From contig NZ_FYEY01000001.1 in assembly GCF_900187385.1 (NCBI RefSeq), positions 682,001 to 746,000 of the forward strand: DNA of 64,000 nt. The letters run 5' to 3'. The notes beneath the pieces were generated by a model. The model did no database searches, was not told the origin of the DNA, and saw nothing but the letters and a program-made list of their open reading frames with translations. Below, in pieces: positions 49,531 to 57,880 of this stretch (its first letter is position 1; each line of letters starts with the position of its first letter). The position numbers and the translations under genes are program-made. Source of the DNA: Streptomyces sp. 2114.4. Lineage in GTDB: Bacteria > Actinomycetota > Actinomycetes > Streptomycetales > Streptomycetaceae.

Positions 49531-50901
49531 CATGTCCACATCGCCCGACCCGGTCGGCCCCGTCAACCCCGTCGCGCCCACCGCCCCCTCGACCCCGTGG
49601 AGCTGTACGGGCCGGATTACACCCGCGATCCCTATCCCCTGTACGCCGAGCTGCGTGCCCGCGGCCCGGTCCACCGCGTGCGCTTCCCCAGCGGCGTGTG
49701 CGCCTGGCTCGTCACCGGCTACGAAGCCGCCCACCAGGCGCTGACCGACGTCCGGCTGGGCAAACACCATTCACGGGGCAACGCGGCCTGGCGGGCCCGC
49801 GCCTCGATCATGCCCGAGCCCCAGCACTCCCAGCTCCAGGTGCATCTGCTCCACCAGGACCCGCCGCGGCACACCGCGCTGCGCCGGCTGATCACCGACG
49901 CCTTCGCTCCGCAGCGCGTCGAAGGGCTCCGCCCCCGGTTCCAGGAGATGGCCGATGCCCTGCTCGACGGCCTCCCGGACGCCGGCGAGGCCGATCTGGT
50001 CGAGGTGTTCGCCGGGCGCTTCCCGTTCCGGGTGCTTGCCGAAGTCATCGGTCTCCCACCGGAGTTCGAGGAGCGCTTCGACCGGGACTGGGGCAAGGTG
50101 GTGCAGCCCGTCGGCCCGTCGGATCCGGGCCGTCCGGCGTACGAGGCACGGCTGCGCGCGCTGCAGCAGTACATCGCCGATCTCGTCGCCCACCAGCGCG
50201 CCGCGCAGGGCGAGGATCTGCTCTCCCAGCTGGTGGCCGCCCGCGACGACGGCCGGCTCGGGCAGGAGGAGCTGGATTCGATGATTTTCCAGCTGCTGGT
50301 CGCCGGGCAGGAACCGGTGACGAACCAGATCACCACCGCCCTGGTGACCCTGCTGCGCCACCCCGCCCACCTGGCGGAGCTGGCCGGCCGGCCGGAGCTG
50401 CTGCCGCGCGCCGTCGAAGAACTCCTCCGTTATGACAGCGCCTTCGAGCTGACCACCTGGCGGTTCTTCGCGGAGGACGCCGATCTGCACGGGACCCGGA
50501 TTCCGGCGGGCGACTCCGTCATCGTGTCGCTGTGTGCGGCGAACCGCGACGGTCGCCGGTTTCCCGACGCGAACGCCCTGCACTTCGACCGCACCCCCAA
50601 CCCGCATCTCGCCTTCGGCCACGGCAGCCACTTCTGCCCCGGCGCCACACTCGCCCGTATCGAACTCCAGATCGCCCTCGGCACCCTGCTGAGACGGCTG
50701 CCCGAGCTGCGGCTCGCCGTCCCGGACGGCGAGCTGGACTGGATCCCGGCGGTACTGGCGCGCGGGGTCGACCGGCTGCCGGTGACTTACGGCGCGCAGG
50801 CCGCCTGTCCGGTCAAGGACGGACCGGATGCGCCTCGTCCGGTCACCGCTGGGCCGAACGCCACCTGTCCGGTCACGAACGGACCGGATGCCGCGTGCTG
50901 A
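49531..50901 (+). CDS. Cytochrome P450 paired with isonitrile synthase; apparent frameshift near the 5' end
   Basis: A P450 of about 455 residues. The heme loop FGHGSHFCPGATLARIEL and ExxR EELLRY are intact. The I-helix motif reads LVAGQEPVTN: the usual acid-Thr pair is altered, with Pro where Thr is expected. The only strong start (GAGGAGGACACCC-ATG 49531) is one frame off from the body. Adding one C to the C5 run at 49584-49588 would join MSTSPDP...APTAP to LDPVELYGPDYTRDPY. Otherwise translation would have to begin in frame, for example at GTG 49597. The C-terminus carries three 10-residue repeats (CPVKDGPDA type). The stop overlaps the isonitrile synthase start. Confidence 0.85.
   Translation, partial: HVHIARPGRPRQPRRAHRPLDPVELYGPDYTRDPYPLYAELRARGPVHRVRFPSGVCAWLVTGYEAAHQALTDVRLGKHHSRGNAAWRARASIMPEPQHSQLQVHLLHQDPPRHTALRRLITDAFAPQRVEGLRPRFQEMADALLDGLPDAGEADLVEVFAGRFPFRVLAEVIGLPPEFEERFDRDWGKVVQPVGPSDPGRPAYEARLRALQQYIADLVAHQRAAQGEDLLSQLVAARDDGRLGQEELDSMIFQLLVAGQEPVTNQITTALVTLLRHPAHLAELAGRPELLPRAVEELLRYDSAFELTTWRFFAEDADLHGTRIPAGDSVIVSLCAANRDGRRFPDANALHFDRTPNPHLAFGHGSHFCPGATLARIELQIALGTLLRRLPELRLAVPDGELDWIPAVLARGVDRLPVTYGAQAACPVKDGPDAPRPVTAGPNATCPVTNGPDAAC
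49584..49588 (+). other. C5 homopolymer at the P450 frameshift point
   Basis: The reading frame set by the strong RBS/ATG at 49531 and the frame of the P450 body cross at this run. Either a one-base assembly error, a true mutation, or slippage. Confidence 0.6.
50803..50895 (+). repeat. 30-bp tandem repeat, three copies, at P450 C-terminus
   Basis: Units encode (A/P/T)(C/R)PV(K/T)(D/A/N)GP(D/N)A. The third unit runs into the overlapping GTG start of the isonitrile synthase, so copy number would change the P450 tail without moving that start. Confidence 0.75.
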
Positions 50902-51878
50902 CCAGCCCGGCCCGACCGCTTCCCGGCGTGCCCGCCGGCCACCCGGCCGGCTGCGCGGCGGTGCTCACCGAGCTGCTGCCCTACCGCCGCACCCTGGACT
51001 CCGGCCACGGGGATGGGGACGGAGACGGGAACGGGGACATGGACACCCCCGATGCCTACCCCGCCCAACTGCGGCAGCTAGCCGGTCCGGTGGCGGCGGG
51101 CGCGCCCCTCGTCTTCACCCTTCCGGGTTTCCCCTGCAAGTCACCCCATCCGGCCAAGGTGCTCGGCCACCTCCCCGACGAGGGCGAACGGCTGGCGCTG
51201 CGCTTCCTGGACGCCCTGTGTGCCCGGATCGAGGCCGTCCACCCGCCCGGGGCGCGGGTGGTCATCTGCTCGGACGGGCATGTCTTCAGCGATCTCATCC
51301 ACGTGCCGGACCGGGACATCGATGCCTACGCCGACGCCCTGCGCGCACTGATCCAGGACGAGGGCCTGACCCGGCTGGACGTCTTCGACCTGCGCCAGGT
51401 CTACGGGCGGCGGCTGTCACACGACGCCAAACGGGCCCTGGTCCACGACCGCTACGCCCCGGCCCTGGAGGACCTGCGGTCCCTGACACGCAGCGACGAA
51501 CCCACGCGCCGCCTGTACCAGGGCATCACCCGCTTCCTCGCCGAGGACTCGGTCTCGTTCACCGGTACCCGTTCGGCGTGGCAGCGCGACTGCCGCCGCC
51601 GCGCCTACGGCGTGATGCAGCGCAGCCGCGCCTGGGGCGAGCTGATCGGCGAGCACCACCCGGGCGCCATCCGGCTCTCCATTCATCCGCAGCCGCGGGG
51701 TTCGGCCAAGTTCGGGATACGGCTGCTCGACGCGCCCGATGTGTGGATGACGCCCTGGCACTCCTGTGTGCTCGAACACCGCGACGGACGCCGGGAGTTG
51801 CTGCACCGGGCGGATGCCGAGCGGCTTGGCCGGCTGGTGTTCCGCCACGGCCGGCCGAGCCACTTCGTGGCCGGGTGA
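50895..51878 (+). CDS. Isonitrile (isocyanide) synthase, PvcA/IsnA/DIT1 family
   Basis: A 327-residue enzyme that in characterised homologues converts the alpha-amine of Tyr or Trp to an isonitrile using ribulose-5-phosphate. Family blocks seen are TLPGFPCKSPHPAKVLGHLPD (about 75-95), VVICSDGHVFSDLIHVPD (about 122-139), FDLRQVYG, RLSIHPQPRGSAKFGIRL and WMTPWHSCVL near the C-terminus. GTG 50895 overlaps the P450 stop by 7 bp, so the two are coupled. A Gly-Asp repeat (HGDGDGDGNGD, about 38-48) lies in the N-terminal linker. No companion non-heme iron decarboxylase (PvcB/IsnB) is visible; the P450 would take the next step. Confidence 0.88.
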   Translation: MLTSPARPLPGVPAGHPAGCAAVLTELLPYRRTLDSGHGDGDGDGNGDMDTPDAYPAQLRQLAGPVAAGAPLVFTLPGFPCKSPHPAKVLGHLPDEGERLALRFLDALCARIEAVHPPGARVVICSDGHVFSDLIHVPDRDIDAYADALRALIQDEGLTRLDVFDLRQVYGRRLSHDAKRALVHDRYAPALEDLRSLTRSDEPTRRLYQGITRFLAEDSVSFTGTRSAWQRDCRRRAYGVMQRSRAWGELIGEHHPGAIRLSIHPQPRGSAKFGIRLLDAPDVWMTPWHSCVLEHRDGRRELLHRADAERLGRLVFRHGRPSHFVAG

Positions 51879-52139
51879 GGGACGGGGTGCGCCCGCCGGT
51901 CGCCCGCCCCCGGCGGGCCCCACCGCCCGGTGGCCGAAGCCGCCCGGTGGCCGAAGGCAGGCGCACCCCGCACAGGTAGTCGGCCGGGCATCGGAGGCGG
52001 TCCCGGGCGGTGGCGCCCTGCCGGCACAGGACCGGGCAGAGGTCCGGGCAAAGGCCCCCTCGGAATGAAAGAGGCCATACGTCACGCCGGGCCGTACCCG
52101 GCAGCGGTTGCCGGAGAGGCCTCGCCGGACAGCCGGTGC

Positions 52140-52598
52140 TCACGCGTCCAGGCCGCTGCCCTGGGGCCCGTACAGGTCCAGCAGCCGGACCCGGGTGCCG
52201 TGCAGCCGGTCGGCCACCGTTTCGGCGACATAGCGGTACACCGCCCGGCCGAGGACGGGGTCGGATTCGCACAGGGCGCGGACCACCTTGGCGTCGAACT
52301 CCACGGCCTCGACCGGGCCCACGGTCTGGGCTCCGAGGTGCCACAGGTAGGGCGGGAACAGCCAGGACCAGCCGAGCAGTTCGTCCCGGCCGAGCGTTTC
52401 GACGACCGCGGCGCGGCGCCCGGGGACCCGCTGATCGAGCACCACCTGGCCGCTGCGGATGATCCAGAAGTGGTCCGCCCGCCGGCCCTCCTCGAAGAGG
52501 CGGGTGGCGCGCGGCAGCGACACCTCGACGGCGATGTCGGTCAGCCGCCGGCGCCGGTCGGGCGGCATCCCGTGGAACAGGTCTCTGCTGCTGGCCAT
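52140..52598 (-). CDS. Cyclic nucleotide-binding-domain protein of the NHLM export locus
   Basis: A 152-residue protein consisting of one CNB/CAP effector domain (DHFWIIRSGQVVLDQRVPGRRAAVVETLGRDELLGWSWLFPPYLW). There is no DNA-binding HTH, so it is not a Crp/Fnr activator. The phosphate-binding cassette is degenerate. GGAGGATGCG precedes ATG 52598. CNB proteins of this size recur beside NHLM/NHLP export genes; it may be a regulatory subunit of the ABC complex. Last gene of the minus-strand operon. Confidence 0.8.
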   Translation of the reverse strand: MASSRDLFHGMPPDRRRRLTDIAVEVSLPRATRLFEEGRRADHFWIIRSGQVVLDQRVPGRRAAVVETLGRDELLGWSWLFPPYLWHLGAQTVGPVEAVEFDAKVVRALCESDPVLGRAVYRYVAETVADRLHGTRVRLLDLYGPQGSGLDA

Positions 52599-52698
52599 CG
52601 CATCCTCCGCTCGCTCCCTGCACGATATGGGGTGCTTTGCCGGTATGCCGGGAAGGCTCGGCCGGGCGGAGCGGCGGCGGGTACCGCACGGGGGCACG

Positions 52699-55590
52699 TC
52701 AGGTCAGCTGGCGCCGCACCAGGTCGTGCAGTGCTCCGCCGGTGTCGGCAAGCAGCTCGGCCGGGGCACCCTGCTCGACGATCCGGCCGTCCGCCATGAC
52801 GATCACGCGGTCGGCGTCCATGACCGTGGACAGCCGGTGGGCGATCACCAGACGGCTGGCGCTCAGCTTGCGGGTGCTGTCGATGACGATGCGCTGGGTC
52901 TCGTTGTCCAGGGCGCTGGTGGCCTCGTCGAAGAACAGGATCCGCGGGCGGCGGACCAGCGCCTGGGCGATCATCAGCCGCTGGCGCTGGCCGCCGGAGA
53001 TGGCGCCGCCGCCGGAGATCATGGTGTGCAGGCCCATCGGCATCCGCTTGATGTCCTCGGCCAGACCCGCCATCTCGGCGGCCGCCCAGGCCTCTTCCTG
53101 GGTGAAGGACTCGGCGCCGCAGATGCAGTCCAGGATCGAGCCGGTGAGGGGCTGGGCGTTCTGCAGGACGACGCCGCACTGGCGGCGCACCGCCGCCTGG
53201 TCCAGGGCGGTCAGGTCCTGCCCGTCGTAGAGCACATGGCCCGAGGTCGGCTTGTCGAAGCCGATGAGCAGCCGGAGCAGGGTCGACTTGCCGCAGCCGC
53301 TGGGGCCGACGACGGCCACGAACTCGCCGGGTCGGATCCGCAGCGAGACATCGTCGAGGACCAGCGGGCCGTCGTCGCTGTAGCGGAAGGACAGCTTCTT
53401 GGCCTCGATGCCGCCGGCCAGGATGCCGGGCTGGGCGCTGGCGCCGCGCACTTCGGGCTTCTCGTCCAGGACCGGCTTGATCTGCTCGAACATCGGCATC
53501 GCGGCGGCGGCCGAGATGAAGGCGCCGGTGATCTGGGTGACCGAGGTCAGCAGCATGGTCACCGAGGTGTTGAAGGTGAGGAACGAGCCGGCCGACATGC
53601 TGCCGCGGGCCGGGCCGGCCAGCAGCATGAACATGGTGAGCGAACAGAGCGGCAGGTAGACGGCGTTGAGGACGGTGGTCAGGTTCTTGATCCGGCCGGC
53701 CTTCTGCTGGAGTTCGCGGGAGCGGGCGAACTCCCGGGCCCAGGCCGCGTACGCGAAACTCTCGGCCGCGGCGACGCGCAGCTTGGGCAGACCGCGCAGG
53801 GTCTGGAACGCCTGGTTGTTGAGCTTGTTGCCGAGGGTGACCAGCCGGCGCTGCCAGCGCAGCTCCCACAGGCCCATGGCGAGGAATACGGCACCGATGA
53901 CGAGCAGCATCGCGAGCGCCGCCAGCGCCAGCGGCACGCTGTACAGGAGCAGCATCACCAGGTTCATCGCGCCGACCGTCGTGGCCTGCACGGCGATCGG
54001 GCCGAGTCCGGACAGCACCCGCCGGATGGCGCTGATGCCCATCGCGGCGCTGGCCAGCTCTCCGGTGGAGCGTTCGGTGAAGAACTTCGTCGGCAGCCGC
54101 AGCAGCCGGTCCCACACGGCCGGCTGCAGCGCACTCTCGATCCGGCCCTCCATCCGCAGCACGGTGAGGTTCTGCAGCAGCATGAAGGCGGCCGAGACGA
54201 CGCTGGTGATGATGACGGCCAGCGAGACCTGGACGATCAGGCTCTTGTCGGCGCTCGGGACGTACTCCCCGAGCACCTTGCCGGTCGCGAGGGGGACGAG
54301 GGCGCCGAGACCCACCGTCACCAGCCCGGCGAGGGCCAGGTTCCGCAGGTCCAGCCGGGAGCCGCGCAGGCTGAAGAGCATCAGCCGCCACAGGCTCATG
54401 GGCCGCTCCGGCAGCGGGCGGTAGAACATCACGGCGCGCGGCTCGAAGGCGTCGGCGTTGTCCTTGTCGATGCGCATCCGCAGTCCGGAGGCCGGGTTGA
54501 CTGCCTCGTAGCGGCCCCGGCGCCACAGCAGCGCCACGGGGGCCCCGGACTTGGCGCGGTGGCCCACCAGGGGGCCGGTGTCGGTCCGCCACCAGCGGCC
54601 CTGGAGGCGGACCGCGCGGGTGCGGATCCGCGAGCTGACCGCGATGCGTTCGACGGGGGTGATGCGGTCGTTGGCGGCGCCGCCCTTCGGGGGCTCGGTC
54701 AGCGTGATCCCGGCCGCCTCGGCGACCGTGCGGCAGACCGCGAAGGTGGCGTCGTCACCGGCCCGGCCGGTCTCGGCGCTGCCCCGCCCGGACCGGTCCT
54801 GGCGGCCGATGGACGCGATCAGCGCCTGGTCGGCCCGCTCGCGGACGGCCTCGCCCGCCTTGATGCCGGCTGCCGTGCGGTCCTCGTGGGCGCGCTCCAG
54901 CTGCTCGATCCAGCGGTCGACGGCGGACAGCAGCCGGTATTGCTGATTGACCATCTGCTGCCACAGGTCGGGATCCACCAGCAGGTCGCCGGCCGCCTCC
55001 GCGCTGTAGGAGGCGCCGTACTGCACACTGCCGGGCGGGACCGGCATCCACAGGATGTCGTCGTCGGCCACCGCTTCATCGGCGGGCCGGCCGTCGAGCG
55101 GTGCCTCGAACAGCACGCCCAGGCTGCGGGCGGTGCCCAGCGCGAAGGCGTGTTCCAGCGCGGAGAGCGCCTCGCCCTGGCCGTCGTGGGCGGTGTAGCC
55201 GTAGCCGTCCTGCGTGCCGTACTGCGGGATGGAACCGGTGTCGCCGTACTCCCCGTAGTCGTACCGGGGCAGTTCGCGCAGCTCGATCCGGCGCAGCAGG
55301 CAGTCCTGGGAGGGCCGGCCGAGCAGGGTGTGGTGCGGGCCGGCGACCGGTCCGAGCAGGAGGGTGCCCGCTTCGAGACGGCCGAGGAAGTGCCAGTGCC
55401 CTTCCTCGACGGCGTCGACCGCGAAGAGGTCGAGCGATCCGCCGGTGACGAGCCACAGCACATGCGGGCCCTCCAAGGGAACGCTGCGCAGACCGGTGCA
55501 GTCGACGGGCGTGCCGAGGCCGCCCAGCGCCTGGGTCACCGCGTCGGTGGCGCCCGGTCCCACGACCGCGGGCGGGGGCATGGATGACAC
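52699..55590 (-). CDS. NHLM/NHLP bacteriocin-type export ABC transporter, second permease/ATPase
   Basis: A 963-residue protein. About 1-130 is a degenerate CNB-like domain (WLVTGGSLDLFAV, RLEAGTLLLGP); 130-400 is a long family-specific linker domain; 400-690 is an ABC type-1 membrane domain. The ATPase follows, with Walker A GPSGCGKST, signature ISGGQRQRL and Walker B ILFFDEAT. It lacks the C39 peptidase present in its partner. The GTG start lies 1 bp after the partner's stop region (GGAG 7 nt upstream). Together with the upstream peptidase-ABC it would form the heterodimeric exporter of NHLM-type leader peptides. Confidence 0.88.
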   Translation of the reverse strand: MSSMPPPAVVGPGATDAVTQALGGLGTPVDCTGLRSVPLEGPHVLWLVTGGSLDLFAVDAVEEGHWHFLGRLEAGTLLLGPVAGPHHTLLGRPSQDCLLRRIELRELPRYDYGEYGDTGSIPQYGTQDGYGYTAHDGQGEALSALEHAFALGTARSLGVLFEAPLDGRPADEAVADDDILWMPVPPGSVQYGASYSAEAAGDLLVDPDLWQQMVNQQYRLLSAVDRWIEQLERAHEDRTAAGIKAGEAVRERADQALIASIGRQDRSGRGSAETGRAGDDATFAVCRTVAEAAGITLTEPPKGGAANDRITPVERIAVSSRIRTRAVRLQGRWWRTDTGPLVGHRAKSGAPVALLWRRGRYEAVNPASGLRMRIDKDNADAFEPRAVMFYRPLPERPMSLWRLMLFSLRGSRLDLRNLALAGLVTVGLGALVPLATGKVLGEYVPSADKSLIVQVSLAVIITSVVSAAFMLLQNLTVLRMEGRIESALQPAVWDRLLRLPTKFFTERSTGELASAAMGISAIRRVLSGLGPIAVQATTVGAMNLVMLLLYSVPLALAALAMLLVIGAVFLAMGLWELRWQRRLVTLGNKLNNQAFQTLRGLPKLRVAAAESFAYAAWAREFARSRELQQKAGRIKNLTTVLNAVYLPLCSLTMFMLLAGPARGSMSAGSFLTFNTSVTMLLTSVTQITGAFISAAAAMPMFEQIKPVLDEKPEVRGASAQPGILAGGIEAKKLSFRYSDDGPLVLDDVSLRIRPGEFVAVVGPSGCGKSTLLRLLIGFDKPTSGHVLYDGQDLTALDQAAVRRQCGVVLQNAQPLTGSILDCICGAESFTQEEAWAAAEMAGLAEDIKRMPMGLHTMISGGGAISGGQRQRLMIAQALVRRPRILFFDEATSALDNETQRIVIDSTRKLSASRLVIAHRLSTVMDADRVIVMADGRIVEQGAPAELLADTGGALHDLVRRQLT

Positions 55591-55591
55591 G

Positions 55592-57880
55592 TCAGTGCTC
55601 CTTGACCAGCTCGGCGTACGGGCCCCCGGCGGCGACCAGGTTCTCGTGCCGGCCGCGTTCGACGACCACGCCGTGGTCGAGGACCACGATCTCGTCGCTG
55701 TCGCGGACCGTGCTCAGCCGGTGGGCGATGACGACGCAGGCACAGCCGCGCCGCCGCAGGTTGTCCATGATGGTCTGCTCGGTCTGCGCGTCCAGGGCGC
55801 TGGTGACCTCGTCGAGGACCAGGATGCTGGGGCGCCGGACCAGTGCGCGGGCGATCTCCAGCCGCTGGCGCTGGCCGCCGGAGAAGTTGCGGCCGTCCTG
55901 TTCGACGCGACTGTGGATGCCGTCGGGGCGACGGGCGATCACATCGTCGTAGAGCGCGGCGTCCTGGAGGGCGGTGATGACCGCGTCGTCCGGGATGGAC
56001 GGGTCCCACAGCGCCACGTTGTCCCTGACCGTGCCCTCGAAGAGGAAGATGTCCTGGTCGACGAAGGACACGGAGGCGGCCAGCGCGCTGCGCGACAGGT
56101 CCTCCAGGCGCTGTCCGTCGATGCGGATGGTGCCTTCCCAGGGGCTGTAGAGGCCGGAGATCAGCCGGGAGACGGTGGACTTGCCGCTGCCGGAGCCGCC
56201 GACGAGGGCGACCTGCCGGCCGGGGCCGACGGCCAGCGAGAAGCCGGTGAGCAGCGGTTTGTCCAGGGGGCTGTAGCCGAAGGTGATGTCCTCCAGCGTC
56301 ACATGGCCCTTGAGGCGGCGGGTGTCGGCGTCCGGCTCGGGGCGCGAGTAGAGGGTGTCGACGGGGAAGCTCTCGACGTCCTTGAGGCGGGCCACGTCCG
56401 CGGCGAAGTCCTGGATGCGGCCGGCGACGCCGTTGAGCCGGGTGATGGGCGCGGTGAAGCGGGTCACCAGCGCCTGGAAGGCGACCAGCAGACCGATGGA
56501 GATATGGCCCTCGACGGCCCGCAGACCGCCGATCCACAGGATCAGGGCGCTGTTGAGCGTGGCCAGGGTGGGCGCGACGACGGCCAGCGCGGCGCTCGGC
56601 ACCCCGAGGCGCTGCTGCACCTCCAGCGTGGTGGCGTGCTGGCCGGCCCAGCGGCGGAAGTAGCCGTTCTCCCCGCCGGTGGCCTTCATCGTCTCGATGA
56701 GCTGCAGGCCGGTGTAGGAGGTGTTGGTCAGCCGGGCGGTGTCGGCGCGCAGCTTCTGGGTGTGGGTGGCCCGCAGCCGGATCACGATCCGCATGGCGAC
56801 CACGTTGAGCAGCGCGATGCCCACGCCGATGACCGTCAGCTGGGGGTCGTAGGTCCACAGCAGGAAGGCGTAGAGGATGACTACGATCCCGTCCACGCCC
56901 GCGGCGGCGAGGTCGCGCGCCAGGGTTTCGGCGACCGCGTCGTTGGACTGCAGCCGCTGGACCAGGTCGGCCGGGCTGCGCTGGGCGAAGAAGGTGACCG
57001 GGAGTCTGAGCAGGTGGCGCAGGAAGCGGGCGCTGGTCAGGGTGGAGGAGATGATGCGGCCGCGCAGCAGGTTCGCCTGTTGCAGGCCGGTCAGGACGGC
57101 GGTCAGCGCGACCATCGCGGCCATCGACGCGAAGAGCGGCCCCAGCAGCGAGGTCTGGTTGCCGATCAGGAACATGTCGATGTACGTACGGCTCAGCGCG
57201 GGCACCGCCGCGCCGACCGCGACCAGCAGCAGGCTGGCGAGCAGCGCGGCCAGCAGGGTGCCGGTGGTGCCGCGCATCCGGGCGGGCACGGCGCCGAGCA
57301 CGCCGGGCTTGCGGCCGCCCTTGCGGAAGTCCTCGCCGGGCTCGAAGACCAGGGCGACACCGGTGAAGCTGGTGTCGAAGTCCTCGGTCGGCACGAAGCG
57401 GCGGCCCTTGTCGGGGTCGTTGATGCGGACGCCCCGGCGGCCGAAGCGGCGGCTGGTGCCGTCGTAGACGACGTAGTGGTTGAACTCCCAGAACAGGATG
57501 GCCGGCGCCTGCACCTCGGCGAGCGCGGACGGTTCCATCTGCATGCCCTTGGCCTGCAGGCCGTAGCTGCGGGCGGCCTTGAGCAGATTGCTGGCGCGCG
57601 AGCCGTCACGGGAGACGCCGCAGGCGATCCGCAGCTCCTCCAGCGGTACGTGCCGCCCGAAGTGGGCGAGCACCATGGCCAGCGAGGCGGCGCCGCACTC
57701 CACGGCCTCCATCTGGAGGACGGTGGGGGTGCGGACGGTCTTCGTCTTCCGGGGCTTGGGGGCGGGCGCGGCACGGCGGGAGCGCCGGGCGCCGGGCGCG
57801 GGCTCGGGACGGTGCCGGCGGCGGCCGGGAGGCGGCAGCTGCTGCTGCTGCGGGGCAGCGGAGTCTTCGGCGGCGGTCAT
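55592..57880 (-). CDS. NHLM/NHLP export ABC transporter with C39 leader peptidase
   Basis: A 762-residue fused peptidase-permease-ATPase. After a Pro/Arg/Gln-rich 45-residue start, the C39 domain has catalytic Cys62 (VECGAASLAMV), His135 (FNHYVVYDG) and Asp155 (NDPDKGRR). A six-helix ABC membrane domain follows, then the ATPase (GGSGSGKST, FSGGQRQRLE, ILVLDEVT). C39 proteases cut after double-glycine leaders, exactly what the peptide at 58862-59089 carries. ATG 57880 overlaps the HlyD-like stop by 4 bp. Confidence 0.92.
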   Translation of the reverse strand: MTAAEDSAAPQQQQLPPPGRRRHRPEPAPGARRSRRAAPAPKPRKTKTVRTPTVLQMEAVECGAASLAMVLAHFGRHVPLEELRIACGVSRDGSRASNLLKAARSYGLQAKGMQMEPSALAEVQAPAILFWEFNHYVVYDGTSRRFGRRGVRINDPDKGRRFVPTEDFDTSFTGVALVFEPGEDFRKGGRKPGVLGAVPARMRGTTGTLLAALLASLLLVAVGAAVPALSRTYIDMFLIGNQTSLLGPLFASMAAMVALTAVLTGLQQANLLRGRIISSTLTSARFLRHLLRLPVTFFAQRSPADLVQRLQSNDAVAETLARDLAAAGVDGIVVILYAFLLWTYDPQLTVIGVGIALLNVVAMRIVIRLRATHTQKLRADTARLTNTSYTGLQLIETMKATGGENGYFRRWAGQHATTLEVQQRLGVPSAALAVVAPTLATLNSALILWIGGLRAVEGHISIGLLVAFQALVTRFTAPITRLNGVAGRIQDFAADVARLKDVESFPVDTLYSRPEPDADTRRLKGHVTLEDITFGYSPLDKPLLTGFSLAVGPGRQVALVGGSGSGKSTVSRLISGLYSPWEGTIRIDGQRLEDLSRSALAASVSFVDQDIFLFEGTVRDNVALWDPSIPDDAVITALQDAALYDDVIARRPDGIHSRVEQDGRNFSGGQRQRLEIARALVRRPSILVLDEVTSALDAQTEQTIMDNLRRRGCACVVIAHRLSTVRDSDEIVVLDHGVVVERGRHENLVAAGGPYAELVKEH

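Noticed and set aside
52140..52598. Crp/Fnr transcription factor
   Set aside because: Only the effector domain is present; there is no C-terminal HTH, and the context is an export operon.
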